Shown here: piece after piece, positions 35,484 to 45,140 of the stretch | Layout: each line of letters starts with the position of its first letter | How positions within the stretch are numbered: position 1 is the first letter of the stretch | Source: Alteromonas sp. MMG017 | GTDB taxonomy: Bacteria; Pseudomonadota; Gammaproteobacteria; Enterobacterales; Alteromonadaceae | Reading direction: 5' to 3' | Assembly (NCBI RefSeq): GCF_018100795.1 | Contig: NZ_JAGJDY010000004.1 | Span: forward strand, 310,001-374,000 | Length of the DNA: 64,000 nucleotides | Position numbers and translations under genes: made by a program | The notes under the pieces: generated by a model | Told to the model about the DNA's origin: nothing | The model's input: only the letters and a program-made list of their open reading frames with translations | Database searches by the model: none

Positions 35484-37330
35484 AGATTTTCCAGTTTCGA
35501 TACATCACGTACTGCACCTTTATCCGCACTGGTGGCCAATGCAGCAAAAGTTTTCAATGATGTTGATACTTCACGAACGCGATCTTTAGGGCGCCAAGGC
35601 TTATCGCTGGCTTCCATTTTCGCGCGGCGCTCTGCGAGTTCTTCGTCGCTAATAGCGATGTTGATGCTACGATTTGGAATATCAATTTCAATCTTATCGC
35701 CGTGCTCTACTAAACCAATACCACCGCCACTGGCAGCTTCTGGTGAGCAGTGACCAATCGACAGACCACTTGTACCACCAGAGAAACGGCCATCGGTAAC
35801 CAATGCACACGATTTACCTAAGCCTTTCGACTTCAAGTATGACGTGGGGTATAGCATTTCTTGCATACCCGGTCCGCCGCGAGGGCCTTCGTAACGAATG
35901 AACACCACATCGCCTGCTTTCACATCGTCTGCCAAAATACCGGCTACGGCATCATCTTGGCTTTCGTAGATACGTGCAGTACCGGTGAACTTCAAAATAG
36001 ATTCATCAACACCAGCGGTTTTAACGATACAACCATCTTCCGCCACATTACCGTATAACACGGCTAGGCCACCTTCTTGGCTAAAGGCGTTTTCAACCGA
36101 ACGAATACAACCGTCTTCACGATCTGCATCTGCTTCATCCCAACGACAGCTTTGGCTGAACGCTTGGGTAGTACGAATACCAGCAGGGCCTGCGCGGAAA
36201 AATTTAATTGCATCGGTATTCTCTGGGTTAGTGATATCCCAATCGGCAATTACTTCTGTAAGCGACTTACCCAACACATGGTTTGCATCACCATGCAGTA
36301 AGCCACCTTTATTTAATTCATTCAAAATACCCAATACGCCACCAGCGCGGTGCACATCTTCCATATGGTATTTCGGGGTAGACGGTGCCACTTTACATAA
36401 GTGCGGAACCTTACGTGACAGTCTATCGATGTCGTTCATGGTGAAAGGAATTTCACCTTCCATTGCTGCTGCTAACAAATGCAAAATCGTGTTAGTTGAA
36501 CCGCCCATGGCAATATCTAAGCTCATGGCGTTTTCAAAGGCATTGAAGTTAGCAATGTTACGTGGCAACACGCTTTCATCATCGTCGCCATAGTAACGTT
36601 TACACAGCTCTACAATTTGCGAACCCGCTTTTTTGAACAAACCTTCACGGTCTGCGTGGGTCGCTAGCATTGAACCATTACCCGGAAGCGATAGACCTAG
36701 CGCTTCAGTTAAGCAGTTCATTGAGTTTGCAGTAAACATACCTGAGCATGAACCACAGGTAGGGCATGCAGAACGTTCAATTTCGTCGGTATCAGAATCA
36801 CTTACTTTATCGTCAGCAGCGGCCACCATAGCATCTACTAAGTCGAGTTTGATGATTTGATCAGAAAGCTTGGTTTTACCCGCTTCCATCGGACCGCCTG
36901 ATACAAACACAACAGGAACGTTTAAGCGCAATGACGCCATTAACATTCCTGGGGTGATTTTGTCGCAGTTTGAAATACATACAATAGCGTCGGCGCAGTG
37001 CGCGTTCACCATGTATTCTACTGCATCAGCAATAATTTCACGGGAAGGCAAGCTGTAAAGCATTCCGCTGTGGCCCATAGCAATACCATCATCTACCGCA
37101 ATAGTATTAAATTCTTTTGCTACACCACCGGCTGCTTCAACGCTTCGTGCGACTAATTGACCCATGTCTTTAAGATGCACATGCCCCGGCACAAACTGCG
37201 TGAAAGAGTTAGCAATAGCAATAATAGGTTTACCGAAATCAGAATCCTTCATTCCCGTTGCACGCCATAAAGCGCGTGCGCCGGCCATATTTCTACCTTG
37301 CGTAGTCGTTGCAGATCGTAACTTGGGCAT
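35480..37330 (-). CDS. ilvD: Dihydroxy-acid dehydratase
   Basis: Iron-sulfur enzyme that dehydrates 2,3-dihydroxy acids to the 2-keto acids of valine and isoleucine, 616 residues. [10 protein letters not shown] and [18 protein letters not shown] carry the cluster-binding cysteines; [14 protein letters not shown] and the N-terminal [11 protein letters not shown] are family signatures. AAGGA lies before the ATG. It sits between ilvE and ilvA. The cluster links this pathway to Fe-S supply. Confidence 0.98.
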   Translation of the reverse strand: MPKLRSATTTQGRNMAGARALWRATGMKDSDFGKPIIAIANSFTQFVPGHVHLKDMGQLVARSVEAAGGVAKEFNTIAVDDGIAMGHSGMLYSLPSREIIADAVEYMVNAHCADAIVCISNCDKITPGMLMASLRLNVPVVFVSGGPMEAGKTKLSDQIIKLDLVDAMVAAADDKVSDSDTDEIERSACPTCGSCSGMFTANSMNCLTEALGLSLPGNGSMLATHADREGLFKKAGSQIVELCKRYYGDDDESVLPRNIANFNAFENAMSLDIAMGGSTNTILHLLAAAMEGEIPFTMNDIDRLSRKVPHLCKVAPSTPKYHMEDVHRAGGVLGILNELNKGGLLHGDANHVLGKSLTEVIADWDITNPENTDAIKFFRAGPAGIRTTQAFSQSCRWDEADADREDGCIRSVENAFSQEGGLAVLYGNVAEDGCIVKTAGVDESILKFTGTARIYESQDDAVAGILADDVKAGDVVFIRYEGPRGGPGMQEMLYPTSYLKSKGLGKSCALVTDGRFSGGTSGLSIGHCSPEAASGGGIGLVEHGDKIEIDIPNRSINIAISDEELAERRAKMEASDKPWRPKDRVREVSTSLKTFAALATSADKGAVRDVSKLENL

Positions 37331-37364
37331 AAAATCCTTCCCGTTTAATAAATAGCTAAATTAA

Positions 37365-38297
37365 TTACTTGTAAACCGGTGTTAACCAGTTCCATTTGTC
37401 TTCGGTAGTACCGTTGAAAAGACCGAAGAACATATCTTGTACTTCTTTGGTGATTGGGCCACGGCCGCCCGCACCTACTTCAATACCATCTACACTGCGT
37501 ACTGGCGTTACTTCTGCCGCTGTACCACACATGAAGACTTCATCAGCTAGATACATAGCTTCACGAGGAATATTTTCTTCGCGAACTTCGTAGCCTTTAT
37601 CTCTAAGTAGCGTCATACACGTATCACGAGTGATACCTGGAAGAATGGCTGCAGTTTTAGGCGTAGTAATCACAATGCCGTCGCGAATAACAAAAATGTT
37701 TTCGCCCGCACCTTCGCTGATGTAACCGTTAGTATCAAGGGCAATACCTTCACCGTAACCATGACGACGGGCTTCCATCGAAATAAGCTGTGAAGATAAG
37801 TAGTTACCACCGGCTTTAGCTCCAGTAGGCATAGTGTTAGCGGCTAAGCGGTTCCAAGAAGAAATACCAGCATCTACACCATTTTTAAGTGCTTCTTCAC
37901 CTAAGTAAGCGCCCCACTCAAAGGCAGCAATGGCAACTTCAGCTTCTGTACCGAAAGGCACTTGAAGTCCCATACCAATATCACCGTAAAACGCGATAGG
38001 GCGAATGTACGCTGACTTCAATTTGTTCTCACGAATGATATCAAGGGTAGCTTGGTTAATTTGATCTAACGTGTATGGAATAGTCATACGGTAGATTTTC
38101 GCTGAATCGAACAAGCGACGGTTGTGGTCGTTTAAACGAAAAACACAAGTACCTTGATCGGGAGTGTCGTATGCACGTACACCTTCAAATACAGACGAAC
38201 CATAATGAATAGCATGCGTCATTACGTGACAAGTCGCGTCTTTCCAATGTTTCAATTCGCCATTAAACCAAATATGTTCGGCAGGTTGCTTAGCCAT
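37365..38297 (-). CDS. ilvE: Branched-chain amino acid aminotransferase
   Basis: Class IV PLP transaminase for the last step of isoleucine, valine and leucine synthesis. The 310 residues start MAKQPAEHIWFNGELKHW; the frame is open upstream to 38426, but AAGGA lies six bases before the ATG at 38297 and the extra 43 residues resemble no aminotransferase. Conserved features are HYGSSVFEGVRAY, the PLP-Lys region GAKAGGNYLSSQL, EGAGENIFVI and the C-terminal MCGTAAEVTPV. It is the first gene of ilvE-ilvD-ilvA; the E. coli ilvG and ilvM genes, and any recognisable Ile/Val/Leu leader peptide, are missing upstream. Confidence 0.96.
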   Translation of the reverse strand: MAKQPAEHIWFNGELKHWKDATCHVMTHAIHYGSSVFEGVRAYDTPDQGTCVFRLNDHNRRLFDSAKIYRMTIPYTLDQINQATLDIIRENKLKSAYIRPIAFYGDIGMGLQVPFGTEAEVAIAAFEWGAYLGEEALKNGVDAGISSWNRLAANTMPTGAKAGGNYLSSQLISMEARRHGYGEGIALDTNGYISEGAGENIFVIRDGIVITTPKTAAILPGITRDTCMTLLRDKGYEVREENIPREAMYLADEVFMCGTAAEVTPVRSVDGIEVGAGGRGPITKEVQDMFFGLFNGTTEDKWNWLTPVYK

Positions 38298-38744
38298 GAG
38301 TAATCCTTCAAAAATTGAGCGTAAAGCCCGAACCGCGTTTTGCGGAAATATTAATACCGAGACGAATGATACATGACAGTGCGCGAGCGCCCAATACGCT
38401 GGATGCAATACGCGACGCGCGGACACATAAATTTACGCATCTGTGCGTTATCACTGACATTGAAACACTGTCGCTTGTCGTGAAAACAAAGGACATCAGA
38501 TAAAATCAATAAGCTTATGCTATTGAATTTACAGATTTAATTGACGAGCAACACCCAGTTCCTTGGATGAATGCTAAAATGAATGGTTGTACGATAGGGC
38601 TATGGCTTTTTCACCCCAATTAAACGTGAATTGGCCGTTACACGATTAATGTGCGCAAAGAAATAGCATGAAACCGCTGCCGAAATCAAGTATTTTGCGG
38701 TTCAAACGCAGTTTTCATAAGATAAAAAAGGGTATCGCAATACA
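38298..38744. other. Divergent spacer between ilvE and the TRIC-type channel gene
   Basis: 447 bp holding the promoters of two divergent units. The ilvE-proximal part is GC-rich with short inverted repeats (GCGCGAGCGC near 38380); the rest is AT-rich. I looked for a leader peptide rich in Ile, Leu and Val and found none. Confidence 0.55.
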
Positions 38745-39359
38745 ATGGTAGACTGGTTTCACTGGTTAAATTTAGCAGGGGTAGCTGTGTGTGCTATTTC
38801 TGGCACCTTAATGGCGTACCAAAAACGGATGGACGGGTTTGGCGTTATTGTATTGGCAAGTGCCACTGCTATAGGAGGTGGAACACTGCGCGATATGATG
38901 CTGGATGTTCCCGTATTCTGGATTGCCGATAACGATTATCTTTACACTACACTTATTGCTGCCTTCATTCCTATCATTTGGTTACGAGTTAGCCCGCGCT
39001 TCCCTTATCACTATTTGCTTATTGCTGACGCCTTTGGATTAGCGCTATTTAATGTAGTGGGTATTGAAAAAGCCTTAGCCAATGACACAGGTATTGCAGT
39101 AGCCATTGCTATGGGCACCATTACAGGGGTTTTTGGTGGTTTATTGCGTGATGTTATATGCAGAGAAGTGCCTTTGGTACTGGGCGGTGAACTCTACGCC
39201 ACGACCTGTATTGTGGGCGGGATGGCCTACGGACTCGCTATGTATCTGGGCTTGGAGGCCCAATGGTGCGGTGCAGTTGCACTTGCGACCACAGTATTAA
39301 TGCGGTTAGGCGCCATGCGTTGGCACTGGGAAATGCCGGTCTTCTATAACGAAAATTAG
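38745..39359 (+). CDS. TRIC-type (YicG/UPF0126) membrane channel protein
   Basis: Seven-helix membrane protein of the prokaryotic trimeric intracellular cation channel family, 204 residues. It shows the internal duplication typical of the family: GTLMAYQKRMDGFG then GGGTLRDMMLD in the first half, and AMGTITGVFGGLLRDVICREVP in the second. Prokaryotic members conduct cations such as K+, though the physiological role here is unknown; an older suggestion for YicG is glycine transport. It is 90 bp before comM on the same strand. Confidence 0.92.
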   Translation: MVDWFHWLNLAGVAVCAISGTLMAYQKRMDGFGVIVLASATAIGGGTLRDMMLDVPVFWIADNDYLYTTLIAAFIPIIWLRVSPRFPYHYLLIADAFGLALFNVVGIEKALANDTGIAVAIAMGTITGVFGGLLRDVICREVPLVLGGELYATTCIVGGMAYGLAMYLGLEAQWCGAVALATTVLMRLGAMRWHWEMPVFYNEN

Positions 39360-39449
39360 TCCTTCTTCTTGCCCTAAGTACAGTTTCAGCTTTTACCACG
39401 CTCACTTAAAGTATTTCTCTTTAGGTACTTTCTTCTAGAGCGACAATTT

Positions 39450-40964
39450 ATGAGCATGGCAGTAGTTAAAACCTTTGCGGGGCAGGGCGTAGCAGCCCCC
39501 GAGGTGTCGGTAGAAATTCACTTGGCTAATGGTCTGCCGGCGTTCCAGTTAGTAGGTATGGCGGAAACCAGTGTAAAAGAAGCTCGAGAGCGGGTGCGTA
39601 GTGCACTTATTAATAGTGGTTTCGATTTTCCGGCAAAGCGCATTACCGTTAACTTGGCCCCTGCTGATATTCCTAAATACGGCGGCCGCTTCGATTTACC
39701 CATTGCGGTGGGTATTTTGGTAGCGTCAGGTTATCTTCCCGATACCAGTGTGCTTAACATTGCCTTTGTGGGCGAGCTTGGCTTAAACGGTGAAATTAAG
39801 CCAGTAAGCGGGCTTATTCCTGTTTTAATTGCGGCAGCCGACGACGACACGCCACTTGTTTTTCCGGGGGTTAACGATGTTGAGGCCTCGTTAGTCTCTT
39901 ACGCTACGCGTTACCCAGCGTTTGATCTTCTGTCTGTTTACGAGCATTTGGCGAATAATAAAAAACTCAATAAAGGCCAGCCCTTCAGCCCTTGTGCCTC
40001 TTTATCTAGCAGTTTGGGCTGGGATGATATTATTGGCCAAACCCAAGCTAAACGTGCATTAACCATTGCCGCAGCAGGCAGCCATAACCTGCTTATGGTG
40101 GGCCCACAAGGTACAGGCAAAAGCTTACTGGCCAGTAGGTTACTTGCATTATTACCCCCGATGACTGAACAAGAAGCCTTAGAAGTCGCCTCCATTCATT
40201 CAGTAAAAGGGGAAAATTTAAATGTGGAGCGATTTTTAAAGCGCCATATGCGCAGCCCACACCATACGAGCTCTGCAGTAGCGCTTACCGGCGGTGGCTC
40301 GCAGCCTGTACCTGGCGAAATATCGTTAGCCCACAACGGCGTATTATTTTTAGATGAATTACCCGAATTTGGCCGCCGCGCATTAGATGTACTTAGAGAG
40401 CCTTTAGAAACGGGGGATGTACATATATCCCGTGCGATGGCGAGCGCTACATACCCTGCTAATTTTCAATTAATAGCGGCTATGAACCCCAGCCCTACCG
40501 GCGATATAGACGACAACCGCTTAACCCCACAACAGCAGTTAAGTTACTTAAATAGGTTATCGGGCCCCTTGTTAGATAGAATAGACATACAAGTGGAAGT
40601 ACCAAGGCTTGCCAGTTACGACTTATCGCCACCGGTAAACTCTGCGTCTGATTCCATGATAGAGGCTAGGAATAGGGTATTACGGGCAAGGGAAGTACAG
40701 CTTCTTCGGCAAGGTAAGCCCAATGCACAGTTAAATGCAGGTGAGCTTGCTGATTTATGCCAATTAACCGACACGGACTTACGTTTTTTACAAGCGGCGG
40801 CTAAACAATTGAATTTGTCGATGCGGGTGTTCCACCGCACCCTTAAAGTCGCGAGGACGTTAGCAGATTTATCTGAAGCGCCTACGGTTACCCGCGCTCA
40901 CTTAGCCGAAGCACTAGGTTACCGTGCACTGGACACCTTAATTAAGCAGCTCAGTAGTCAGTAG
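39450..40964 (+). CDS. comM: YifB/ComM Mg-chelatase-like AAA+ ATPase
   Basis: AAA+ helicase that, in naturally competent species, promotes branch migration during integration of transforming DNA. The 504 residues have an N-terminal Lon-like fold (1-170, LVGMAETSVKEARERVRSAL), the Walker A motif GPQGTGKS (218-225), Walker B LFLDELPEF (about 299-307), sensor region AAMNPSPTG and a C-terminal domain with RVFHRTLKVARTLADL. Its linkage with the ilv cluster is as in E. coli, where yifB is next to ilvL. Together with comF it hints at competence, but no uptake genes are in view. Confidence 0.95.
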   Translation: MSMAVVKTFAGQGVAAPEVSVEIHLANGLPAFQLVGMAETSVKEARERVRSALINSGFDFPAKRITVNLAPADIPKYGGRFDLPIAVGILVASGYLPDTSVLNIAFVGELGLNGEIKPVSGLIPVLIAAADDDTPLVFPGVNDVEASLVSYATRYPAFDLLSVYEHLANNKKLNKGQPFSPCASLSSSLGWDDIIGQTQAKRALTIAAAGSHNLLMVGPQGTGKSLLASRLLALLPPMTEQEALEVASIHSVKGENLNVERFLKRHMRSPHHTSSAVALTGGGSQPVPGEISLAHNGVLFLDELPEFGRRALDVLREPLETGDVHISRAMASATYPANFQLIAAMNPSPTGDIDDNRLTPQQQLSYLNRLSGPLLDRIDIQVEVPRLASYDLSPPVNSASDSMIEARNRVLRAREVQLLRQGKPNAQLNAGELADLCQLTDTDLRFLQAAAKQLNLSMRVFHRTLKVARTLADLSEAPTVTRAHLAEALGYRALDTLIKQLSSQ

Positions 40965-41099
40965 CATATTAGGTGATAACCTAACCGCAAGTAGCCCGAA
41001 AGTTTAAAGCTTGATGCCAAATTTTTAATACCTAAAGACTAGCTTTAACTTCCAAGCTTAACGCCGCTTGTATGGCTAAACAGTTCATCATTGAACAGT

Positions 41100-41966
41100 T
41101 TAGGGCACCATTTCTAACTGTAAAAATGCGTTTATAAGTGGCTCGTTTTGCTTATCCTGCAAGCAGCATAGGCCTAATCCATAGGGTTCAATATCATCTA
41201 CCGGAATTTGCGTTACCAAGCTTGCCATACTGGAATGATCGAGCACCACTTTGGGCACAAAACCAACACCACACGCTAAAGCCACCATGCTAACAATGGC
41301 TTCATTGCCCCCCACGGAAGCATAAACATTTGGCCTAATCCCATGCTCTGCAAACCAGTGGTAAGCGATGCGTCTGGTTGGCCCATGCTCAGGCATGATC
41401 ACCTGATGTTTGGTCCAATCTACCTGAGTCAATTGAGTTAATCGCCAGTCACGGGGCGCAATAAGTACCAAAGGCACGTTATCCAAAGGGGAGAAATGTA
41501 AGTCTGTAGGTAAATCCGGCGTATAGATAGCTATCGATAAGTCGCACTCTTTCTGCTTTACCTTATCTATGGCTAATGCGGGGTCGCCCGTAATTAAGCG
41601 AATATCCACGCCTGGATGTTGCGCCCTGAACTGACGTAGGATGGCCGGTAAGTGGCTTTGACTTGCTGTTACAGAGCAAAACAAACTTATCTCGCCTTGC
41701 AAAGAATTACTGTCTTCTCGTAAGTCTACCTTCAGTTGTTGCCAGTCTTTTAATGCTTGGGTAGAGAAAGACAGCAGTTTGTGCCCACTATGGGTGAGTG
41801 CCACTTTACGGTTATCTCGTTTAAACAGGGTACAACCCAATTCATCCTCTAGCCTTTGTATTACGCGGCTTAGCGTAGAAGGCGACACATACATAGCTTG
41901 CGCAGTATCACCAAAATGTAGGCTTGTGGCGAGATGCGTAAACAGTTGAAGGCTACGAAAATCCAT
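41100..41966 (-). CDS. ilvY: LysR-type activator IlvY
   Basis: LysR regulator that activates ilvC in response to acetolactate or acetohydroxybutyrate. The 288 residues have an N-terminal winged helix (1-62, FGDTAQAMYVSPSTLSRVIQRLEDELG) and a type-2 periplasmic-binding-like effector domain. FRSLQLFTHLATSLHFGDTAQ is close to E. coli IlvY. It is divergent from ilvC across a 154-bp spacer, the arrangement typical of IlvY and its only known target. Identity rests on both sequence and context. Confidence 0.93.
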   Translation of the reverse strand: MDFRSLQLFTHLATSLHFGDTAQAMYVSPSTLSRVIQRLEDELGCTLFKRDNRKVALTHSGHKLLSFSTQALKDWQQLKVDLREDSNSLQGEISLFCSVTASQSHLPAILRQFRAQHPGVDIRLITGDPALAIDKVKQKECDLSIAIYTPDLPTDLHFSPLDNVPLVLIAPRDWRLTQLTQVDWTKHQVIMPEHGPTRRIAYHWFAEHGIRPNVYASVGGNEAIVSMVALACGVGFVPKVVLDHSSMASLVTQIPVDDIEPYGLGLCCLQDKQNEPLINAFLQLEMVP

Positions 41967-41978
41967 AGTGTTTCACTT

Positions 41979-41998
41979 ATTGCAATATTATCTTGCAA
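41979..41998. promoter_or_regulatory. Candidate IlvY operator in the ilvY-ilvC spacer
   Basis: TTGCAA occurs at 41980-41985 (inside the palindrome ATTGCAAT) and at 41993-41998, 13 bp apart, just upstream of ilvY. Repeated half-sites with this spacing between a LysR gene and its divergent target suggest an operator; E. coli IlvY sites were not compared base by base. Confidence 0.5.
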
Positions 41999-42120
41999 AT
42001 ATATCATTTTCCAAAACAAAAGAAATCCCTTAATCTCCGTAGCAAGTCGTCATAGACGAGGTCGTCAACGCCACGGTTGGTTGTTGATAATGACGAAAAT
42101 GAATGTTGTTCGGAATTTTT

Positions 42121-43599
42121 ATGGCTAATTATTTCAATACCCTATCGCTACGCCAGCAGCTAGATCAGCTTGGCCGCTGCCGCTTCATGGCACGCGAAGA
42201 ATTCGCTGACGGTTGTCAGTTCTTAAAAGGCAAGAAAATTGTCATTGTAGGCTGCGGTGCTCAAGGTCTTAACCAAGGCTTGAACATGCGTGACTCTGGG
42301 TTAGATGTTTCTTATGCGCTGCGTCAAGCAGCCATTGAAGAGCAACGCGACTCTTACAAACGTGCTACTAGCAATGGTTTTACCGTTGGCACATATCAGG
42401 AATTAATTCCTAGTGCTGATTTGGTGTACAACCTAACGCCTGACAAGCAGCATGCAAGCGTTGTAGAAGCGGTAATGCCGTTAATGCAAAAAGGCGCAAC
42501 ACTTGGATACTCACATGGCTTCAACATTGTTGAAGAAGGCCAACAAATCCGTAGCGATATTACGGTTGTGATGTGTGCACCTAAGTGCCCAGGTACAGAA
42601 GTACGTGAAGAATATAAGCGTGGTTTCGGTGTACCAACATTGATTGCTGTTCACCCTGAGAACGACCCTGAAAACAAGGGTTGGGATACCGCTAAAGCAT
42701 TAGCGAGTGCAACAGGTGGCGATCGTGCAGGTGTACTTGAGTCTTCGTTTGTAGCTGAAGTTAAATCAGACCTTATGGGCGAGCAAACCATTCTATGTGG
42801 TATGCAACAAGTTGCAGCAGTACTTGCTTTTGAGAAAATGACCGCTGATGGCATAGACGCAGCGTATGCTGGTGCACTTATTCAGTTCGGCTTAGAAGCA
42901 GTCACTGAAGCACTTAAGATTGGTGGCGTAACCAACATGATGGACCGCCTATCAAATCCAGCTAAAGTAAAAGCGTACGATTTGTCAGAGCAATTAACTG
43001 ACATGCTTCGCCCACTGTTTGAAAAGCATCAAGACGACATCATTAGCGGTGAGTTCTCTCGCACTATGATGGAAGATTGGGCAAACGGCGATGCGAATCT
43101 ACTTAGATGGCGCGAAGAAACCGGTGAAACTGGTTTTGAAAACGCACCTGTCTATGAAGGTGAAATCAGCGAGCAAGAATTCTTTGACCACGGCATCCTT
43201 TTAGTTGCCATGATCAAGTGCGGTGTAGAAGTGGCCTTCGACGTAATGGTTGAAGCGGGTATCTTACCTGAGTCTGCGTACTACGAATCACTGCATGAAA
43301 CACCACTTATCTCTAATACCATCGCTCGTAAGCGTTTGTATGAAATGAACGTGGTAATTTCAGACACAGCAGAATATGGAAACTACTTGTTTGCGAATGC
43401 AGCAATTCCAATTTTGCGTGAGAAATTTATGCCTACTATCGATACTTCAGTTATTGGTAAGGGATTGTCAGAAACCTCTAATCAGGTTGAAAACAAGCGC
43501 CTTGTTGATATTAACGAAGCTATCCGCACTCACGGTGTTGAGCAAGTAGGTAAGACCCTGCGTGGCTACATGACTGACATGAAAGCCATAGTTGTGTAA
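42121..43599 (+). CDS. ilvC: Ketol-acid reductoisomerase (class II)
   Basis: NADPH- and Mg-dependent enzyme converting acetolactate or acetohydroxybutyrate to the dihydroxy acids. At 492 residues it is the long class II form found in enterobacteria. The nucleotide loop is [45 protein letters not shown] and the duplicated C-terminal knotted domain ([22 protein letters not shown]) are conserved. The frame opens at a TTG at 42103, but the ATG at 42121 starts [13 protein letters not shown], which aligns with the E. coli N-terminus. It is divergent from ilvY and ends at a strong terminator. Confidence 0.98.
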   Translation: MANYFNTLSLRQQLDQLGRCRFMAREEFADGCQFLKGKKIVIVGCGAQGLNQGLNMRDSGLDVSYALRQAAIEEQRDSYKRATSNGFTVGTYQELIPSADLVYNLTPDKQHASVVEAVMPLMQKGATLGYSHGFNIVEEGQQIRSDITVVMCAPKCPGTEVREEYKRGFGVPTLIAVHPENDPENKGWDTAKALASATGGDRAGVLESSFVAEVKSDLMGEQTILCGMQQVAAVLAFEKMTADGIDAAYAGALIQFGLEAVTEALKIGGVTNMMDRLSNPAKVKAYDLSEQLTDMLRPLFEKHQDDIISGEFSRTMMEDWANGDANLLRWREETGETGFENAPVYEGEISEQEFFDHGILLVAMIKCGVEVAFDVMVEAGILPESAYYESLHETPLISNTIARKRLYEMNVVISDTAEYGNYLFANAAIPILREKFMPTIDTSVIGKGLSETSNQVENKRLVDINEAIRTHGVEQVGKTLRGYMTDMKAIVV

Positions 43600-43651
43600 A
43601 AACAGAGGTTAGGACAGTTTCTGTCGTTAGGTGCTTTATATAAGCCCTCTT

Positions 43652-43678
43652 GCCCGACCAATTTGGTCGGGCTTTTTT
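43652..43678 (+). terminator. ilvC terminator
   Basis: An 8-bp GC-rich stem (GCCCGACC, 43652-43659, with 43665-43672) extended by one A-T pair, then six T, about 50 nt after the ilvC stop. Confidence 0.93.
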
Positions 43679-43696
43679 ATGCCTATTTGTTTTTAC

Positions 43697-44944
43697 CTAT
43701 TCCCCGCATTCGCGAACTCGCTCTGCATATCTAACTGCAAAGTAAGCCAACACAAAGAAGACAAAAAAGCCCACACCTATCGGGTATAAATTGCCATCTA
43801 AAAAGCTATCTACGAACAGCGCAATAGGCACAGAAAAAAGACTAGAAAGAGAACCAATAATAGCAGCACCAAGCCCTGCCATATCACCTAATGGCTGCAT
43901 GGCAAGTGCGTTTAAGTTGCCAAATAAAATGCCCACAAAAAAGAAACCAACGAACATGGTAATTACGGTAAGCACAAGTGGCGGTAACCCATCGTAAGCG
44001 AACAATAAAGCAAGATAGACAACAGCAAACCCGTTAACGCCTTTAAGCGCAAACCGACACAAACGGCGCATGCCGAATTTCATCACCATAGTGCCGTTGA
44101 AATAAGACGCTAAACCAATCGAGAATGCCAGTACTGCAAATATGTAAGGAAACATATCGCCCACACCGTAATACACCTGAAAAATGGTTTGTGAGGCACT
44201 TAAATACGCCAGAAACGAACCAAAAATACCCGCCATGGCGAAGGTATACCCCATTACCGTTGCATGGGTAAGAATAAATTTTGATGACAAGTAAAACTGC
44301 TTAAATGAAAACGGCCTGCGTTTATGCCGAGGTAAGGTTTCCCCCTGCCGACTGAAAAACCATGTACCGGCTAATGTTGCCACAATTAAAAATAGGGTGA
44401 AGATATGAAACCACCCAAAAAAGCTCATGACTGCCTGGCCCACCATGGGCGCTATCATAGGCACCAGGATAAACACCATCATAATAAATGACATCACCCG
44501 GGCCATCGCATCACCCACGTACAAGTCGCGAATAATCGCCATGGCAGCGATACGAGGTCCAGACACACCAAAGGCTTGTATTACACGCCCTACCAACATG
44601 GTTTCTAAATTAGTGGCCGACATGCACACGAAAGTACCAATCGCAAAAACAAACAACCCAATTAAAATGGTAAGCCTTCTACCACGACTATCTGCAAATG
44701 GACCAAAGAACATCTGCCCAAAGGCCATTCCCATAAAGAAAACGGTCACAATAAGATGGGTATGATGTGGCTCGTCTACGTTTAACGTATCGCCTATTTG
44801 CAGTAGTGCAGGCAGCATAGCGTCAATGCTTAACGCCACCAGCGATGTCATGGTAGCCATCAGTGCTACAAATTCAATTAACCCTAAAGGGGGCTTTCCT
44901 TGAGGCTGGCCAGCATTAGGCGCGGTCTCGCTTGAATGGGACAT
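43697..44944 (-). CDS. Bcr/CflA-type MFS drug-efflux transporter
   Basis: Proton-driven major facilitator of the DHA1 drug-export branch, 415 residues with twelve hydrophobic helices. The loop 2-3 signature is FGPFADSRGRRLTILIG (motif A), and the helix 5 region has VSGPRIAAMAIIRDL, like the Bcr/CflA family. The N-terminus is polar and long (about 25 residues). The substrate is unknown. It is convergent with ilvC and 196 bp from the S9 peptidase gene, probably monocistronic. Confidence 0.92.
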   Translation of the reverse strand: MSHSSETAPNAGQPQGKPPLGLIEFVALMATMTSLVALSIDAMLPALLQIGDTLNVDEPHHTHLIVTVFFMGMAFGQMFFGPFADSRGRRLTILIGLFVFAIGTFVCMSATNLETMLVGRVIQAFGVSGPRIAAMAIIRDLYVGDAMARVMSFIMMVFILVPMIAPMVGQAVMSFFGWFHIFTLFLIVATLAGTWFFSRQGETLPRHKRRPFSFKQFYLSSKFILTHATVMGYTFAMAGIFGSFLAYLSASQTIFQVYYGVGDMFPYIFAVLAFSIGLASYFNGTMVMKFGMRRLCRFALKGVNGFAVVYLALLFAYDGLPPLVLTVITMFVGFFFVGILFGNLNALAMQPLGDMAGLGAAIIGSLSSLFSVPIALFVDSFLDGNLYPIGVGFFVFFVLAYFAVRYAERVRECGE

Positions 44945-45060
44945 AATTTCTCTATTTAACGAAGAAGGGGATAGTACTTGTGTTGCTCAGTGTGATGATT
45001 GACGCGTTAGTGCATCATAATTGCACGCTGAATGGGCAGAAGTGTAACGTAAAGATGAAC

Positions 45061-45106
45061 AAAAAGCCGCCAGTTTCACGCTATTTGGTCGTGGAACTTG
45101 GCGGCT
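45061..45106 (-). terminator. Terminator downstream of the S9 peptidase gene
   Basis: A long hairpin (45065-45080 with 45090-45106, one bulge; arm AGCCGCCA) followed on the minus strand by five T, about 35 nt beyond the stop codon. Confidence 0.85.
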
Positions 45107-45140
45107 CTGGCTATTTTGAGAGTACAGCGTGAAAAAAGGT

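Noticed and set aside
35985..36593. 202-codon open frame antisense to ilvD
   Set aside because: Long but a shadow of a well-conserved enzyme gene; no ribosome site and no plausible protein features.
38308..38503. Possible ilv leader peptide or small gene upstream of ilvE
   Set aside because: The short frames contain few Ile, Leu or Val codons in a row and no terminator-antiterminator pair is seen.
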